NCBI GenBank assembly: GCA_026004775.1
Contig: BPJU01000022.1
Span: forward strand, 1 to 64,000
DNA from: Pirellulaceae bacterium
GTDB lineage: Bacteria > Planctomycetota > Planctomycetia > Pirellulales > Pirellulaceae
Direction of reading: 5' to 3'
Length of the DNA stretch: 64,000 nucleotides
This document shows, piece by piece, positions 28,176 through 37,298 of the stretch. Numbering within the stretch: the first letter of the stretch is position 1; each line of letters starts with the position of its first letter. The notes beneath the pieces are model-generated. The model was given only the letters and a program-made list of their open reading frames with translations. It was not told where the DNA came from and searched no databases. A program made the translations under genes and the position numbers.

Positions 28176-30782
28176 ATGAGCCATAACCGACTCTGGATGG
28201 CGTTTTTGGGTGTGTTGGCCGGTAGCGCTCTTCCGGGAGCGTCATGGAGCGTTGCTGCCGACGTGTACGAGCCATTCGAATCGCCTCAGACCTCCTGGCG
28301 CCTGATCGACTATGATTGTCCCGCCATGCGAGTCGTGAAGCATGAACGTCGCTTCCATGAAGCTCGAGCGGGTAACGGCTGTGAATACCTGGAAGTGGTT
28401 GCCGACTTGGGAACCTATGTGCGGATGGGCAGTGCAATACCGCGAGCAGCCGCCATCGACGAACTTTCGATCAATGTGTGGGTTCGTAGCTCGCGCCCCG
28501 GTATTCAGTTGCTGGCTCGGGCGGTCCTGCCCAAATCGACTCGCAAGGCTGACGGCAAACCGGTAACCACGTGGTTGCGCGGTGATGTTTACGAGCAGGT
28601 GGGAGAGTGGCAACTTCTCAGCTTGACCGGCGTGGCCCACCAGCTACGCCGGCAGGAAGCCAGCCTTCGATTCGAACACGGCTCGCATCTGACTCTAACC
28701 GGTGCTTATGTGGATCTGGTGGGACTGAACGTGTACGGAGGTCCTGGGCGCACACAGGTGTGGATCGACGAGCTTCGCGTAACGGGGGCCGTGGCGCTTT
28801 CGGTGGCTGCTGAAGAAACCGGGCCCCATTTCGGCGAGCAGGCAAACGGGTTCGTACCGCTGCGCCGTAGTGCGGACCTGCTGGAGGGAGCGGCCCCCTG
28901 CTTCGTGCGTGCCATCGAGTATCGTGGTGAACCGTGCTCGATGTTGGCTCAATTGGGCTTTAATGCCATTTGGTTGCCGCAGGCGGCGCCGGAAAAACTT
29001 ATTGACGAAGCTCACCGTCACCACCTGTGGGTGCTGGCTCCTGAAGATGCTTCGGGCACAAAACCGCCCGACATGTTATTGCCGTCCCGTACGGAGGCCG
29101 CTCGCGAGGGTGCGGCGCCGGACAGGTTCTTGACAGGAGCCGGCGTTGAGGATGTGCCCGAAGCGGCTGTGCATGCTGCCCATCGAGCACTCCGAGCAGA
29201 ATGGGTGCACGATCAGGACACGCCCGTGGGCGACGTGGCGCTGGTGGAACTGGCCACCTTCAGCAGCGGTTATGCCTTGGAGCGGTTGCCGGAGCGATTG
29301 CAATACCAACGACGCCGCTGGCCGCGCACGCCGATGCTGGTCGTTCTGCCGTCCGGACCGCGCGAAGAACTTCGCCGGCAATGGCAAGCCCTGGGCTTTG
29401 CGCCTCATGAGGCCTGGTACGATTCCGAACAACTGATGACCGCCGCATGGTGCGCGGCCGCCGGAGGAGCGCGCGGGATTCTGTGGCGATCACCAGATTC
29501 CTTGGATCGGCAAGAGCCAGCCATCCAGTTGCGCCGCAGCCAATTGCGCTGGATCAACTTGCGCCTCCAGCAGGTGGAAGCGTTCTTGGCGGGAGGTCGG
29601 GCGGCCGGACGCGTCGATACCGGCCAGCCGAGGCTGCTCGGTTATGCCTGGGAAACCGACCGCGCCGGTCTGTTAGTGCTCCTGGCACGGGATGCAGAAC
29701 AACAACTGTGCGGCAAGGCGCTTGCCAGACGCCCCGTCGAGTTGTTCGTACCCACGAGTTCCAGTTCTGATCGGGCGTACCATCTTTCGGAAATTGGCTT
29801 GCAACCGCTGCTGAGCCAGCGTGTTGCCGGAGGAATCACCGTGCGCCTCGAACCGGAACCGGTGGCAACGTGTGTGGTCACCAGCCGCGAGACCTTGGCT
29901 ACCGCGCACCTGGCCCAGACCACTCACCGATTACGGAAAGATTTGCTGAGCGCCAAGATTTCACTGGTCGCACAAACCCAATCGCTGCAACAAGCCACAA
30001 CGGAGCGGCTTGACACGCCGAGCCGGGAAGGTCGGCGGCGATTGGAGCAGGCGACACAGGCGATCGCGCAAAGCACGGAGCTCAGTCTCCGCGACGATGT
30101 GGCTGGAGCTCACCGCTTCCTGGACGAAGCGCTGGTATTGCTGGCCGAAGTGCGACGAAACCAGTGGGAGCGAGCCGTGCGGGCATTTCCCAATACGGTG
30201 GCCAGCCCGCTATGCTGCCTGTATTCGACTTTGCCCTGGCACGAACAACTGAAGCGCCGCTGGCAAGGCCACTCTTGGTCTTCCAATCTGCTGCCCGAAG
30301 GCGACATGGAGGATCTGGCTGCCATGCTGGCAGCCGGTTGGCGGCGCGTCGACCTCCGAGCCGACCGCGCCGTGACCGTTCGGCTGACCGACAGCGTAGC
30401 TCGTTCGGGCCGCTTTTCGCTGTATCTGGCACAGTCACCGGGGCCAGGCAAGGCTGATTGCCCGCCTGCCGAGGACGCGGCCGTGGAAATACTCTCGGCC
30501 CCGCTGTCGGTCAAGGCCGGACAGAGTCTGATGGTGCGAGGATGGGCACGAGTCGAGGCAGCCCAACAGACGGGCGGCGGGCTTGTCGTCTACGACTCGA
30601 TCGGCGGCCCGTTGTTGGCCGAATACTTGTCACCTAGTCCCGCCTGGCAACCGTGGGTCTTGTATCGAACGGCACCGCAAGACGGCACCTTCACAGTGCA
30701 TTTTCGAGTAGATCGATGTGCCGAAGCGTTTGTTGACCAGGTCACGATTCACCTGCTGCAAGAAAACATCTCCCACCAGTGA
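28176..30782 (+). CDS. large secreted protein, possible TIM-barrel glycosidase-like, unknown function
   Basis: An 868-residue protein with a signal peptide (residues 1-28, ending WSVAAD). Residues 30-210 look like a carbohydrate-binding-type beta-sandwich (VYEPFESPQTSW ... TQVWIDELRVTG). Residues about 240-460 contain segments typical of a glycosidase-like barrel, such as LAQLGFNAIWLP followed by AHRHHLWVLAPE, but no clear catalytic Glu/Asp pair can be pointed to. A helical region (about 590-660) and a second beta-sandwich close the protein. The family is not recognised by name, and the barrel idea is inference. An ATG 53 codons upstream would remove the signal peptide from the N-terminus and is not favoured. 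It is divergent from the kinase group. Confidence 0.75.
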   Translation: MSHNRLWMAFLGVLAGSALPGASWSVAADVYEPFESPQTSWRLIDYDCPAMRVVKHERRFHEARAGNGCEYLEVVADLGTYVRMGSAIPRAAAIDELSINVWVRSSRPGIQLLARAVLPKSTRKADGKPVTTWLRGDVYEQVGEWQLLSLTGVAHQLRRQEASLRFEHGSHLTLTGAYVDLVGLNVYGGPGRTQVWIDELRVTGAVALSVAAEETGPHFGEQANGFVPLRRSADLLEGAAPCFVRAIEYRGEPCSMLAQLGFNAIWLPQAAPEKLIDEAHRHHLWVLAPEDASGTKPPDMLLPSRTEAAREGAAPDRFLTGAGVEDVPEAAVHAAHRALRAEWVHDQDTPVGDVALVELATFSSGYALERLPERLQYQRRRWPRTPMLVVLPSGPREELRRQWQALGFAPHEAWYDSEQLMTAAWCAAAGGARGILWRSPDSLDRQEPAIQLRRSQLRWINLRLQQVEAFLAGGRAAGRVDTGQPRLLGYAWETDRAGLLVLLARDAEQQLCGKALARRPVELFVPTSSSSDRAYHLSEIGLQPLLSQRVAGGITVRLEPEPVATCVVTSRETLATAHLAQTTHRLRKDLLSAKISLVAQTQSLQQATTERLDTPSREGRRRLEQATQAIAQSTELSLRDDVAGAHRFLDEALVLLAEVRRNQWERAVRAFPNTVASPLCCLYSTLPWHEQLKRRWQGHSWSSNLLPEGDMEDLAAMLAAGWRRVDLRADRAVTVRLTDSVARSGRFSLYLAQSPGPGKADCPPAEDAAVEILSAPLSVKAGQSLMVRGWARVEAAQQTGGGLVVYDSIGGPLLAEYLSPSPAWQPWVLYRTAPQDGTFTVHFRVDRCAEAFVDQVTIHLLQENISHQ

Positions 30783-31209
30783 AGACTATCCAATCCCGTG
30801 AAGCGACGCGATCCGCCACCGAACACGATCAATTCGATAAACTCTCGTTTCGGTCGACCAGGCTACGGGCCACGCTTGTGAAAACGGCTTACTGGCAGTT
30901 GCCGTGAATTGTTGCAATCCGCCCGCAGATCATCCGCTTGCCTTTTTCCGGTGCAGCCACCGCCCGGGGGATACCCAAGTGTTGGGCACGAGATTGCCGC
31001 CACTGGGATATCTCCCGGCATATGTCTGAGCGTCTCCTGGTGGGTAGAGTAGAATGTGGTTTTGAGTGCGGCGTTCCGACACGGCGAGTGGGCGCAAAAC
31101 CGAACTGCGATGTCGCGCGTTGTGAAGGCGTTGCACAAGCCGAAGCTTATAAGACGCAAACTACAACAGGGCAGCACGTGGTTCGTTTTCACACGAAAAG
31201 GAATGGATT
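30783..31209. other. intergenic region, no gene seen
   Basis: These 427 bases lie between the large secreted protein and glycerate kinase on the same strand. Short open frames lack ribosome binding sites and recognisable motifs, and I saw no convincing promoter or terminator. AAAGGA at 31197-31202 serves the GTG start at 31210. Confidence 0.4.
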
Positions 31210-32670
31210 GTGACCGTGGATAGCTCGACCCGATTGGTTCAAGACGCCACGGCCATTTGGCGTGCGGCCGTGGAAGCGGTTGACAGCCGGCGGCTGGTAC
31301 GCCGTCATGTGACACGCCAGGGCAACGTGCTGCTTATCGACCGGCATCGTATGGCTGTGGGTGATTCGGGGCGGTTGTTGGTGGTAGGAGCCGGTAAAGC
31401 GGCGGTGGGTATGGCTGAGGGGCTGCTCGAAGCGCTCCAGGAGGCCGGCCCTGTTCCGTTTCCGATCACCGGGTGGCTCAACGTTCCGGACAATTGCGTG
31501 CGGCCTTTGCCGGGAATCGAAGTACATGGGGCCCGCCCCGCCGGATTCAACGAGCCCACGGCTGAAGGGGTAAAGGGCAGCGAGGCGATTCTGAGGCTGG
31601 TGCAAGAAGCCTCGCCGGCCGATGGCTGTATCTGTCTGCTATCCGGCGGCGCATCGGCTCTATTGCCGGCACCGGTGCCGGAAGTACCGCTCGAAGAAAA
31701 GCTCCAGTTGACGCGTTATTTGAGTGCCCAGGGAGCCAACATCCAGCAGCTCAACACAGTTCGCAAGCATCTGAGCCGCATCAAAGGCGGAAGGCTCGCC
31801 GCCGCTTGCCGGGCGGGTTGGCTGGTGACGCTGATTATTTCCGATGTGCTGGGCGATCCGCTGGATGTGATCGGTTCGGGGCCGACGGTTCCGGATTCGT
31901 CGACGCCGGCCGAGGCTCTAGCGACCCTTGAACAATTTGGGGCAGCCACCATCGCCCCCTCGGCGTGGCGTTATCTTCAGCGTATTGCCCAACAGAGGCG
32001 ACCGTCACAGGCTCCCACCTGCTGCACACTTCAGTTGGTTATCGGCAACAATGCCACAGCCGTTGAGGCGGCTGGAGAAGAAGCGATTCGCCGCGGCTAT
32101 CACGTAGCGATGGTCTCGTCTTCCACGTTGGAAGGCCCGGCCGAATCGGTCGGAAGTCATTTGGCGAAAATGGCTGTGCGCATGCGGCAACAGCCCGGGC
32201 CCAATTGTCTGGTGAGCGGTGGCGAGCCGGTGGTTAAGCTGGCTCCTCCGGAAAAGCGAGGTCTTGGCGGGCGCAATCAACAACTGGTCCTCGCCGCGCT
32301 GTGCCAATTGTGGGGAATACTGCCTCCCGAATCACCCGATTCGGCGACAGGCGGCAACCAGCACAACGCGGGCGAACTCGGTTCGCCGGCCGCAGGCGTA
32401 CCGGATTCCGATTCCTGCCGCGGGATCGTGGTGCTCAGCGGTGGTACCGACGGTGAAGACGGGCCGACGGACGCTGCCGGAGCCTGGATCGATCAGCGGG
32501 TGTGCCGAAAAGCACGCGAACTCGGGTTGGATCCGCTCAGCTACCTTCGGCGCAATGACGCCTACCACTTTTTTGATGCCGTCGGCAGCCTGCTGCGTAC
32601 CGGCCCCACCCACACCAACGTCTGCGACGTGCGCGTGGTATTGGTGGAAAAGAATGAAGCCCACATTTAA
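31210..32670 (+). CDS. glycerate 2-kinase (GckA/TtuD, MOFRL family)
   Basis: A 486-residue cytoplasmic kinase converting D-glycerate to 2-phosphoglycerate with ATP, feeding glyoxylate or sugar-acid breakdown into glycolysis. Family landmarks are LLVVGAGKAAVGMAEG near residues 58-73, LLSGGASALL near 143-152, NTVRKHLSRIKGGRLA, and DVLGDPLDVIGSGPTVPD. The C-terminal MOFRL segment has GGRNQQLVLAAL and VLSGGTDGEDGPTDAAGA. The length is slightly above the usual 420-450 because of a loop near residues 375-400 (GNQHNAGELGSPAAG). The start is GTG, with AAAGGA upstream. It stands alone. The product could metabolise glycerate released from the acid-sugar enzymes elsewhere in the window; this link is inference. 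Confidence 0.88.
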   Translation: MTVDSSTRLVQDATAIWRAAVEAVDSRRLVRRHVTRQGNVLLIDRHRMAVGDSGRLLVVGAGKAAVGMAEGLLEALQEAGPVPFPITGWLNVPDNCVRPLPGIEVHGARPAGFNEPTAEGVKGSEAILRLVQEASPADGCICLLSGGASALLPAPVPEVPLEEKLQLTRYLSAQGANIQQLNTVRKHLSRIKGGRLAAACRAGWLVTLIISDVLGDPLDVIGSGPTVPDSSTPAEALATLEQFGAATIAPSAWRYLQRIAQQRRPSQAPTCCTLQLVIGNNATAVEAAGEEAIRRGYHVAMVSSSTLEGPAESVGSHLAKMAVRMRQQPGPNCLVSGGEPVVKLAPPEKRGLGGRNQQLVLAALCQLWGILPPESPDSATGGNQHNAGELGSPAAGVPDSDSCRGIVVLSGGTDGEDGPTDAAGAWIDQRVCRKARELGLDPLSYLRRNDAYHFFDAVGSLLRTGPTHTNVCDVRVVLVEKNEAHI

Positions 32671-32831
32671 CGGTAAGAATATCTTCCGCGTGCGGTGATT
32701 CGCGCTTTACAGAATACGGTTTATTTTTTGGGCAGAGTGGGCAAGCAGGCCACGGGCATACCCGTCGGCCGTTGCAGGTCGCATCCGCCGTATCAACAAC
32801 AAACGGTTTTCCTGACTTTACGGTGTTGCCA

Positions 32832-33272
32832 ATGATCAACTGGTATCAGACCGAGATTCGACTTTCGCCCCGGCCATCCGGGATGCATTTGATTACCGAC
32901 GAGATTCTACGGGCAATTCCCAACCTGGCGCACTGCCGCGTCGGTTGGCTGCATATTTTCCTGCTGCATACGTCAGCCTCATTGACGATCAACGAAAACG
33001 CTGATCCGGACGTGCCGAAAGACCTGGAGCAGTCGTTGGACCGGCTCGCACCCGACGATGCCCCTTACCGGCACACGATCGAAGGGCCTGACGATATGCC
33101 AGCTCATGTAAAGTGTTCTCTGTTGGGCTGCTCTTTAATGATTCCGGTTCGGGACGGAAAGCTTGTATTGGGCACCTGGCAGGGGGTGTATCTGTGTGAG
33201 CATCGGCGGCGAGCTCCTGCGCGGCGCTTGGTGTTGACCCTGTGTGGCGACTGGGATGAATCGCGACGCTAG
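32832..33272 (+). CDS. YjbQ/UPF0047 family protein
   Basis: A 146-residue protein of the YjbQ (UPF0047) family. It has the characteristic GWLHIFLLHTSASLTINENADPDV-type core (visible as LLHTSASLTINEN), followed by HTIEGPDDMPAH with conserved His, Glu and Asp, then LGTWQGVYLCEHR. Some members have weak thiamine-phosphate synthase activity, but the physiological role is unsettled. The protein is small, single-domain and cytoplasmic, and members usually form trimers. The ATG at 32832 starts the domain directly; an in-frame ATG 20 codons upstream adds residues not typical of the family. It follows glycerate kinase after a 161-base gap. Confidence 0.87.
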   Translation: MINWYQTEIRLSPRPSGMHLITDEILRAIPNLAHCRVGWLHIFLLHTSASLTINENADPDVPKDLEQSLDRLAPDDAPYRHTIEGPDDMPAHVKCSLLGCSLMIPVRDGKLVLGTWQGVYLCEHRRRAPARRLVLTLCGDWDESRR

Positions 33273-33417
33273 CATGCCCTTCCGCCGACGGCCCAAGGTT
33301 TTTGGCTGGCTTGGCTGAAAGTTTGATGAACCAATACCGGGCGCCATTGTCCTGGAAAACCACGCGCTCCTTGAGCCATTGAGGCCTAACGCAAGGAGGG
33401 CCAGCACCAGAGGCCAC

Positions 33418-33440
33418 TAATGGCAAGCATTTTGCCATTA
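33418..33440. repeat. perfect 9-bp inverted repeat (hairpin)
   Basis: TAATGGCAA and TTGCCATTA flank a five-base loop GCATT. It is not followed by a T tract, so it is not a standard terminator. It could be an operator or an RNA hairpin. Confidence 0.55.
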
Positions 33441-33540
33441 GCTAGATCCATGCCGGGCAAGATCACCGGCGGCATCTCAACGTAGCGGGAATGTAGATTC
33501 GGGAGAATTTTTTCCAAAAATGCTAGCTGTTGAAGGAAGT

Positions 33541-33555
33541 GCGGCAAAATGCCGC
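33541..33555. repeat. perfect 6-bp inverted repeat with AAA loop
   Basis: GCGGCA and TGCCGC flank a loop of three A residues. The same AAA-loop design recurs at 33614-33626 (GTCCA/TGGAC), so the two may belong to one structured element. Confidence 0.45.
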
Positions 33556-33613
33556 AGAACGTGCCCCAAGCCGATGTGCAATGAGGACTTTTGACATTTT
33601 ATGGCGGAAATTT

Positions 33614-33626
33614 GTCCAAAATGGAC
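33614..33626. repeat. perfect 5-bp inverted repeat next to a -35 box
   Basis: GTCCA and TGGAC flank AAA. The last base touches the TTGACG -35 box at 33627, a position where a regulator could act on the promoter. Confidence 0.4.
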
Positions 33627-33654
33627 TTGACGCTTGACCGGTGGCATCAATAAT
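33627..33654 (+). promoter_or_regulatory. putative sigma-70-type promoter upstream of the 74-residue protein
   Basis: TTGACG (33627-33632) and AATAAT (33649-33654) each match the consensus at five of six positions with a 16-base spacer. If used, it would give a leader of about 270 bases before the ATG at 33929. Confidence 0.4.
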
Positions 33655-33928
33655 GACCTTGTGAGCTGACGGTGGTGGCCGCAGGACCGAGCGCTCTAGG
33701 TCGGTGCTGTCTTCGAGTTATCCCGCCGCGAAAGGCCACCTACCTCGAGCACCCTGGGCCTTGAAAGTACGCATCCGCCACAAGGTGCTCTCTGGGATGT
33801 CCCCAGTCGAAAGGCGGCTGGTACGGGGCGCCACAAAACGGCCCCCCGGATGAAATAAAGTACGCGTGAGGTGTTCGGCTGATTGTGCCGAAAAGCATGG
33901 GAAACATTTGCATAAGGAGTTACCTGCC

Positions 33929-34153
33929 ATGAGCAAGGTACGCAACGTGTTTGAGGCCATTTTGAAGTATGGCCACGATGAGGAGTTCGTACCGCACGAT
34001 TCGCCGGAGTTCGTTCCGACTGACGCGCCGGCCGGCTCACCGGAGAAGATCGAGGTGCTGCGTCGTCGAGTTGAGCTGGGCTTGCCGCTGTGGCACAAAG
34101 ATGACCGCAAAGATTACACCGGCTTGACCGGTGCAATCCGGCCTCGCGACTAA
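33929..34153 (+). CDS. conserved small acidic protein, unknown function
   Basis: A 74-residue protein beginning MSKVRNVFEAILKYG and ending GAIRPRD. It has an acidic centre rich in Asp, Glu, Pro and His (for example EEFVPHDSPEFVPTDAP) and a short helix KIEVLRRRVELGLPLW. There is no signal peptide or Cys. I recall near-identical small hypothetical proteins in other planctomycetes; this is from memory. The start is clear: AAGGAG lies 9 bases upstream of the ATG, and a good terminator follows the stop, so it is a well-defined single gene with its own promoter candidate. The function is unknown. Confidence 0.78.
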   Translation: MSKVRNVFEAILKYGHDEEFVPHDSPEFVPTDAPAGSPEKIEVLRRRVELGLPLWHKDDRKDYTGLTGAIRPRD

Positions 34154-34186
34154 CCCAACTGGCTTCTGCCAGTCTTACACCCCAAT

Positions 34187-34224
34187 CGGGGCTTGGCTCA
34201 CGGACGAACAAGTCCCGTTTTTTT
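34187..34224 (+). terminator. intrinsic terminator of the 74-residue protein gene
   Basis: The stem CGGGGCTTG (34187-34195) pairs with CAAGTCCCG (34209-34217), with one G-T pair and a 13-base loop, and is followed directly by seven T residues (34218-34224). It begins 33 bases after the stop codon. Confidence 0.85.
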
Positions 34225-34459
34225 ATGCGCACCGGAAAACCATCTTCGGCCACGCGAAAGTCAATAGGCCGCCCAACGCCGTTCAGTCGTCATATTTTGA
34301 GCAATAGCGCCTGGTCCTTCGGCAATTTCTCCCATCGAAAGGTGGCTAACCGGCGGGGCGCGGGGGGCCAAAAGCAGGATTTCTAAGGATACGCGGCTGG
34401 TAGCCTCCTCGATCAGCGAGGATAATCGTAGGGGGCGTCCTGTGCCGGGGGCATGGTGG

Positions 34460-34945
34460 ATGGTCGGCAGGGTGAGTGAGCGGTTTCGGAAACACCAGCG
34501 GTTGAGGAAACAGGCCGAGTTCGATCGTGTGTTTGCGGAAGGCCGAGTGGTCTCCGACGCGACGTTGGTGATTACAGGCTGCCGCAACCAGTTGGGCTGG
34601 TCGCGCTTGGGAGTAGTCGTACCCCGCCAGGTCGGCTCGGCCGTGGTACGCAACCGCTGGAAACGCTGGATACGCGAGGCGTTTCGACGCCAACAGATGC
34701 GCATTCCCGCCGGATTGGATCTCGTGGTGCGACCCCGAAAAGGAGCCGCAGGCAACTATCACCGGATAGCCAGCTCCTTGGTGTCGCTTACCCGGCAACT
34801 GGCCCATCGCCTGGAACGCTCTGACCCGGCAGCGTCACAAGGCGGTGCGTCTGGTACGGCCGGTGGTCACCCTCCGGATGAAAAACAGGGGGCACCGTGT
34901 GGTTCGGGGCGGACGGGTTCTGGCCAGGAGCAGCGGCGGCCATGA
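34460..34945 (+). CDS. rnpA: ribonuclease P protein component
   Basis: A protein of about 161 residues that binds the RNase P RNA and helps remove tRNA 5' leaders. The family order is intact: [17 protein letters not shown] at the N-terminus, [27 protein letters not shown] with the RNR signature, and [11 protein letters not shown]. The C-terminal 45 residues are a Gly/Ser/Gln-rich extension beyond the usual ~115-residue size. The start is ambiguous: ATG at 34460, an upstream GTG at 34442 and a downstream GTG at 34472 are all in frame. The stop TGA overlaps the yidD ATG by four bases (ATGA), so the two genes are coupled. No rpmH is visible upstream, unlike the usual order. Confidence 0.9.
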   Translation: MVGRVSERFRKHQRLRKQAEFDRVFAEGRVVSDATLVITGCRNQLGWSRLGVVVPRQVGSAVVRNRWKRWIREAFRRQQMRIPAGLDLVVRPRKGAAGNYHRIASSLVSLTRQLAHRLERSDPAASQGGASGTAGGHPPDEKQGAPCGSGRTGSGQEQRRP

Positions 34946-35199
34946 ACCGGCAAACGGGGCTGGTGCGGATCGCCCAGTGGCTGGAAACGGCCTTGGCCAG
35001 CTTGTTGATCGCGGGCGTAAAGCTATACCAGTTTACTCTTGGGCCAATTCTTGGAGGGCATTGTCGCTTCACGCCGACGTGTAGTCAGTATTTTATCGAG
35101 GCGGTTCGCAAGTACGGCCCATGGCGTGGCAGTCTGAAAGGGATCGGCCGGATTTTACGTTGCCACCCGTGGCAGCCAGGCGGCTACGACCCGCCGTAA
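34942..35199 (+). CDS. yidD: membrane protein insertion efficiency factor YidD
   Basis: An 85-residue protein with the YidD hallmarks: an amphipathic N-terminal helix ([18 protein letters not shown]), three Cys residues in [11 protein letters not shown] and RILRCHPW, and the C-terminal [11 protein letters not shown]. YidD sits on the inner membrane face and assists YidC in membrane protein insertion. The start codon overlaps the rnpA stop, as is common. The partner yidC gene is not downstream; instead a gene-free repeat region follows. Confidence 0.93.
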   Translation: MNRQTGLVRIAQWLETALASLLIAGVKLYQFTLGPILGGHCRFTPTCSQYFIEAVRKYGPWRGSLKGIGRILRCHPWQPGGYDPP

Positions 35200-35315
35200 A
35201 ACTCATCGACAGCGATTGGGAAGCCACGTGTCGGCAAGCGCGCGTGGCCAGGTGCTTCGTCACCGGATGATTTTCGGTACCAGTATTTCAGTTTGCCGCA
35301 GGCGCCCGACATGGG

Positions 35316-35345
35316 CATTTGCCAGTCGACCATTTGCCAGTCGAC
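35316..35345. repeat. 15-bp perfect tandem duplication
   Basis: CATTTGCCAGTCGAC occurs twice back to back (35316-35330 and 35331-35345). It is too short and too few in number to be a CRISPR or functional array. Confidence 0.8.
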
Positions 35346-35510
35346 ACCGCGCTGTCGGTCAGCGAGCTCATTAGACCAAGTGGTGACCTCTCAATGCACC
35401 AAGGCGTGAGTTTCTGTTAACCCGGAGCTCCGGGGTCTGGGCTCTGAGAAGACATGGGCAAGGCGGTAGAGGGAGTCCGTGTTGGGCCAGGCGATGACCG
35501 TTGCGGCACG

Positions 35511-35568
35511 AAACGACGGTGCCAGGCACCACGGTTTCTGCTGAAACGTGGTGCCAGGCACTACGGTT
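35511..35568. repeat. pair of REP-like palindromes
   Basis: The palindrome GTGCCAGGCAC occurs at 35519-35529 and 35551-35561. Each copy lies between AAACG on the left and ACGGTTT on the right, giving two head-to-tail imperfect hairpins of about 26 bases. This resembles REP elements that are spread by REP-associated tyrosine transposases; no such transposase gene is in the window. Confidence 0.7.
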
Positions 35569-36284
35569 TGGCGGGTGGGACCGGCAACCGAAACCACCCC
35601 AATTGTGGATTGTTCTATTAGACAATAGTGGTAATTCCCGGGCGCGCGTTTGCCCCGACTGGCATATCACCGCTCAGAAAAGCCGCAACGAGAAGCCTAA
35701 AAGACCGATTACTGGGACTTACGAGCCACCTCAGACAAGACTCACACCCAGCAACCCCTTCCGGGCTGCAAAAAAGCTACCGAAAAACTGAGCCTTCATC
35801 TTCCTCCGTGCTCAAGATGATCGCCAGACGCTGCTTGACCACTTGCTGGAAAAAGGGTAGCGACGCTAACTGCCCGCGCCATTTCTCAAGAAACTCCGAG
35901 TCTCCGCAGCGTACCTCTGGCGGAGCTACACCCCGCTTTCAGCGGATGTTGTCGGTTTTGCACCTTTCAGCAACCTAGCCGGGAAACCCGCGCTGCACGC
36001 AGGCCAGAACCTTGTCAGCCGACCAGCTCTTTGCCCACTCAGGATGCACGTGCAGATGACTGACCTACGCCTTCGGCAGCCATGGAAGTTTATCAAAACT
36101 CGAGCGAATCCGGGCGCCGGCTGGCCGACTTTTTGCTGTGGCTACCGATCAAGTAAGCAATATGGTCTTGTCCGCTGCCAGAAGCGGCAACGTCGTTACG
36201 CGACTCGAATTCCGGCAAAACCAGTGCAGCTACCCAGGAACGTTGGATGTCAGCTTCGGGTCTGCGAGAACGGAAAAAGTCGAG

Positions 36285-37298
36285 CTAAAAATCGTCGCCG
36301 GCAACGTCTTGGCCGTTGCGCGTTCCCAGAGCACGCCACGTGCTGAGCGATATCTGCTGGCTCACAAAACGCACGGAACCGTCCACTAAGGCCACCTGCA
36401 CTCCCTGCGGATGATAGCTACGAGAAGTGATGATCGCATAAGTAGGATTCCCATTGCGGCCGTTTCGGCCTTCCTGCCATGAATTGTAATCGCAGTTGAA
36501 TGTCATTCCTCCCTGGATACATGGGACAACCGTGTTGGGAGTCAGCGTCGTCGTAAAACCCGTGTGATGGACTCGCCCATCCGGCCATTCCGTGTGGCCG
36601 GTATCCTTGAAATCGGGTGCCGAGGCAACAATCACCGAAGCTTCGGCGGCCGTAGAGGGAACTTGCAAGTGAGGCGGCCCGCCATTACGCCGATAGGGCT
36701 GCCAGGCCCGCACGTCGGCAGCCATCAAGGTGTTGCTCGTCCCATCAAGAAACTCGGCAAACGATAAACCCGCATTGGGATGGCTGAACCCGCTGCCTCC
36801 TAGATTGCGCGCCGGATCATACACAAAATACGTCCCCAGATTGAACCCGTAACTGGTCGGATAAAGACGCGGTTTGCCGGCACCTGTGTCGCGGACATCC
36901 CGCCCGCGCGCATCGCTGGGACAGGAAAAAATCGGGATCCGAACGTTATCGATGACCATTTGTCCGTCCCAAGCAGCCGCCAGATCAATGCGACTTCCCA
37001 GATCCTCCCGCTCGATAAACGGCAGAATGCGGCCGTGCACGCCCCAGGAAACGTTGTTGCCCGTCAACGTTACACTCAAGTCCACAACGGCGCTGGGCGG
37101 AAAACGCTTCCACGTGTCGGCATACAGGTGGACGGCCAGGCCAAGCTGCTTCAGATTATTGGCACACTGAATGCGTCGCGCCGCTTCGCGGGCTGCCTGT
37201 ACCGCAGGCAACAGCAGCGCAACGAGCACCCCGATGATCGCGATCACGACCAGCAACTCCACCAGTGTAAAAGCACAACGGCCAATTCCCTTGGACAT
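36285..37298 (-). CDS. DUF1559 pseudopilin-like protein
   Basis: A 337-residue protein. The N-terminus [20 protein letters not shown] is a class III (type IV pilin) signal, cut before Phe with Glu at +5, followed by the hydrophobic helix. The sequence [24 protein letters not shown] that follows marks the planctomycete DUF1559 family (visible as AREAARR and NNLKQLGLA). The C-terminal H-x-DG-type motif is present ([16 protein letters not shown]). These proteins occur in many copies per planctomycete genome, and their assembly and role are not established. The ATG at 37298 has GGAG 7 bases upstream. It sits alone in a repeat-rich stretch. Confidence 0.93.
   Translation of the reverse strand: MSKGIGRCAFTLVELLVVIAIIGVLVALLLPAVQAAREAARRIQCANNLKQLGLAVHLYADTWKRFPPSAVVDLSVTLTGNNVSWGVHGRILPFIEREDLGSRIDLAAAWDGQMVIDNVRIPIFSCPSDARGRDVRDTGAGKPRLYPTSYGFNLGTYFVYDPARNLGGSGFSHPNAGLSFAEFLDGTSNTLMAADVRAWQPYRRNGGPPHLQVPSTAAEASVIVASAPDFKDTGHTEWPDGRVHHTGFTTTLTPNTVVPCIQGGMTFNCDYNSWQEGRNGRNGNPTYAIITSRSYHPQGVQVALVDGSVRFVSQQISLSTWRALGTRNGQDVAGDDF

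Larger units (their letters stand above)
33273..33928. other. 656-base intergenic region with small hairpins and a promoter
   Basis: No protein-coding gene is supported here. The stretch holds three short perfect inverted repeats (33418-33440, 33541-33555, 33614-33626) and a sigma-70-like promoter (33627-33654). AAGGAG at 33914-33919 is the ribosome binding site of the next gene. Confidence 0.5.
35200..36284. other. 1.1-kb gene-free region with short repeats
   Basis: None of the open frames here (longest about 116 codons) carries a recognisable motif or a good ribosome binding site. The region contains a 15-bp tandem duplication and two REP-like palindromes, listed separately. It may be the remains of decayed genes, or spacer after the rnpA-yidD unit. 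Confidence 0.45.

Noticed and set aside
36138-36389. 83-residue plus-strand frame near the DUF1559 3' end
   Set aside because: It overlaps the end of the DUF1559 gene on the other strand and has no recognisable domain or ribosome binding site.
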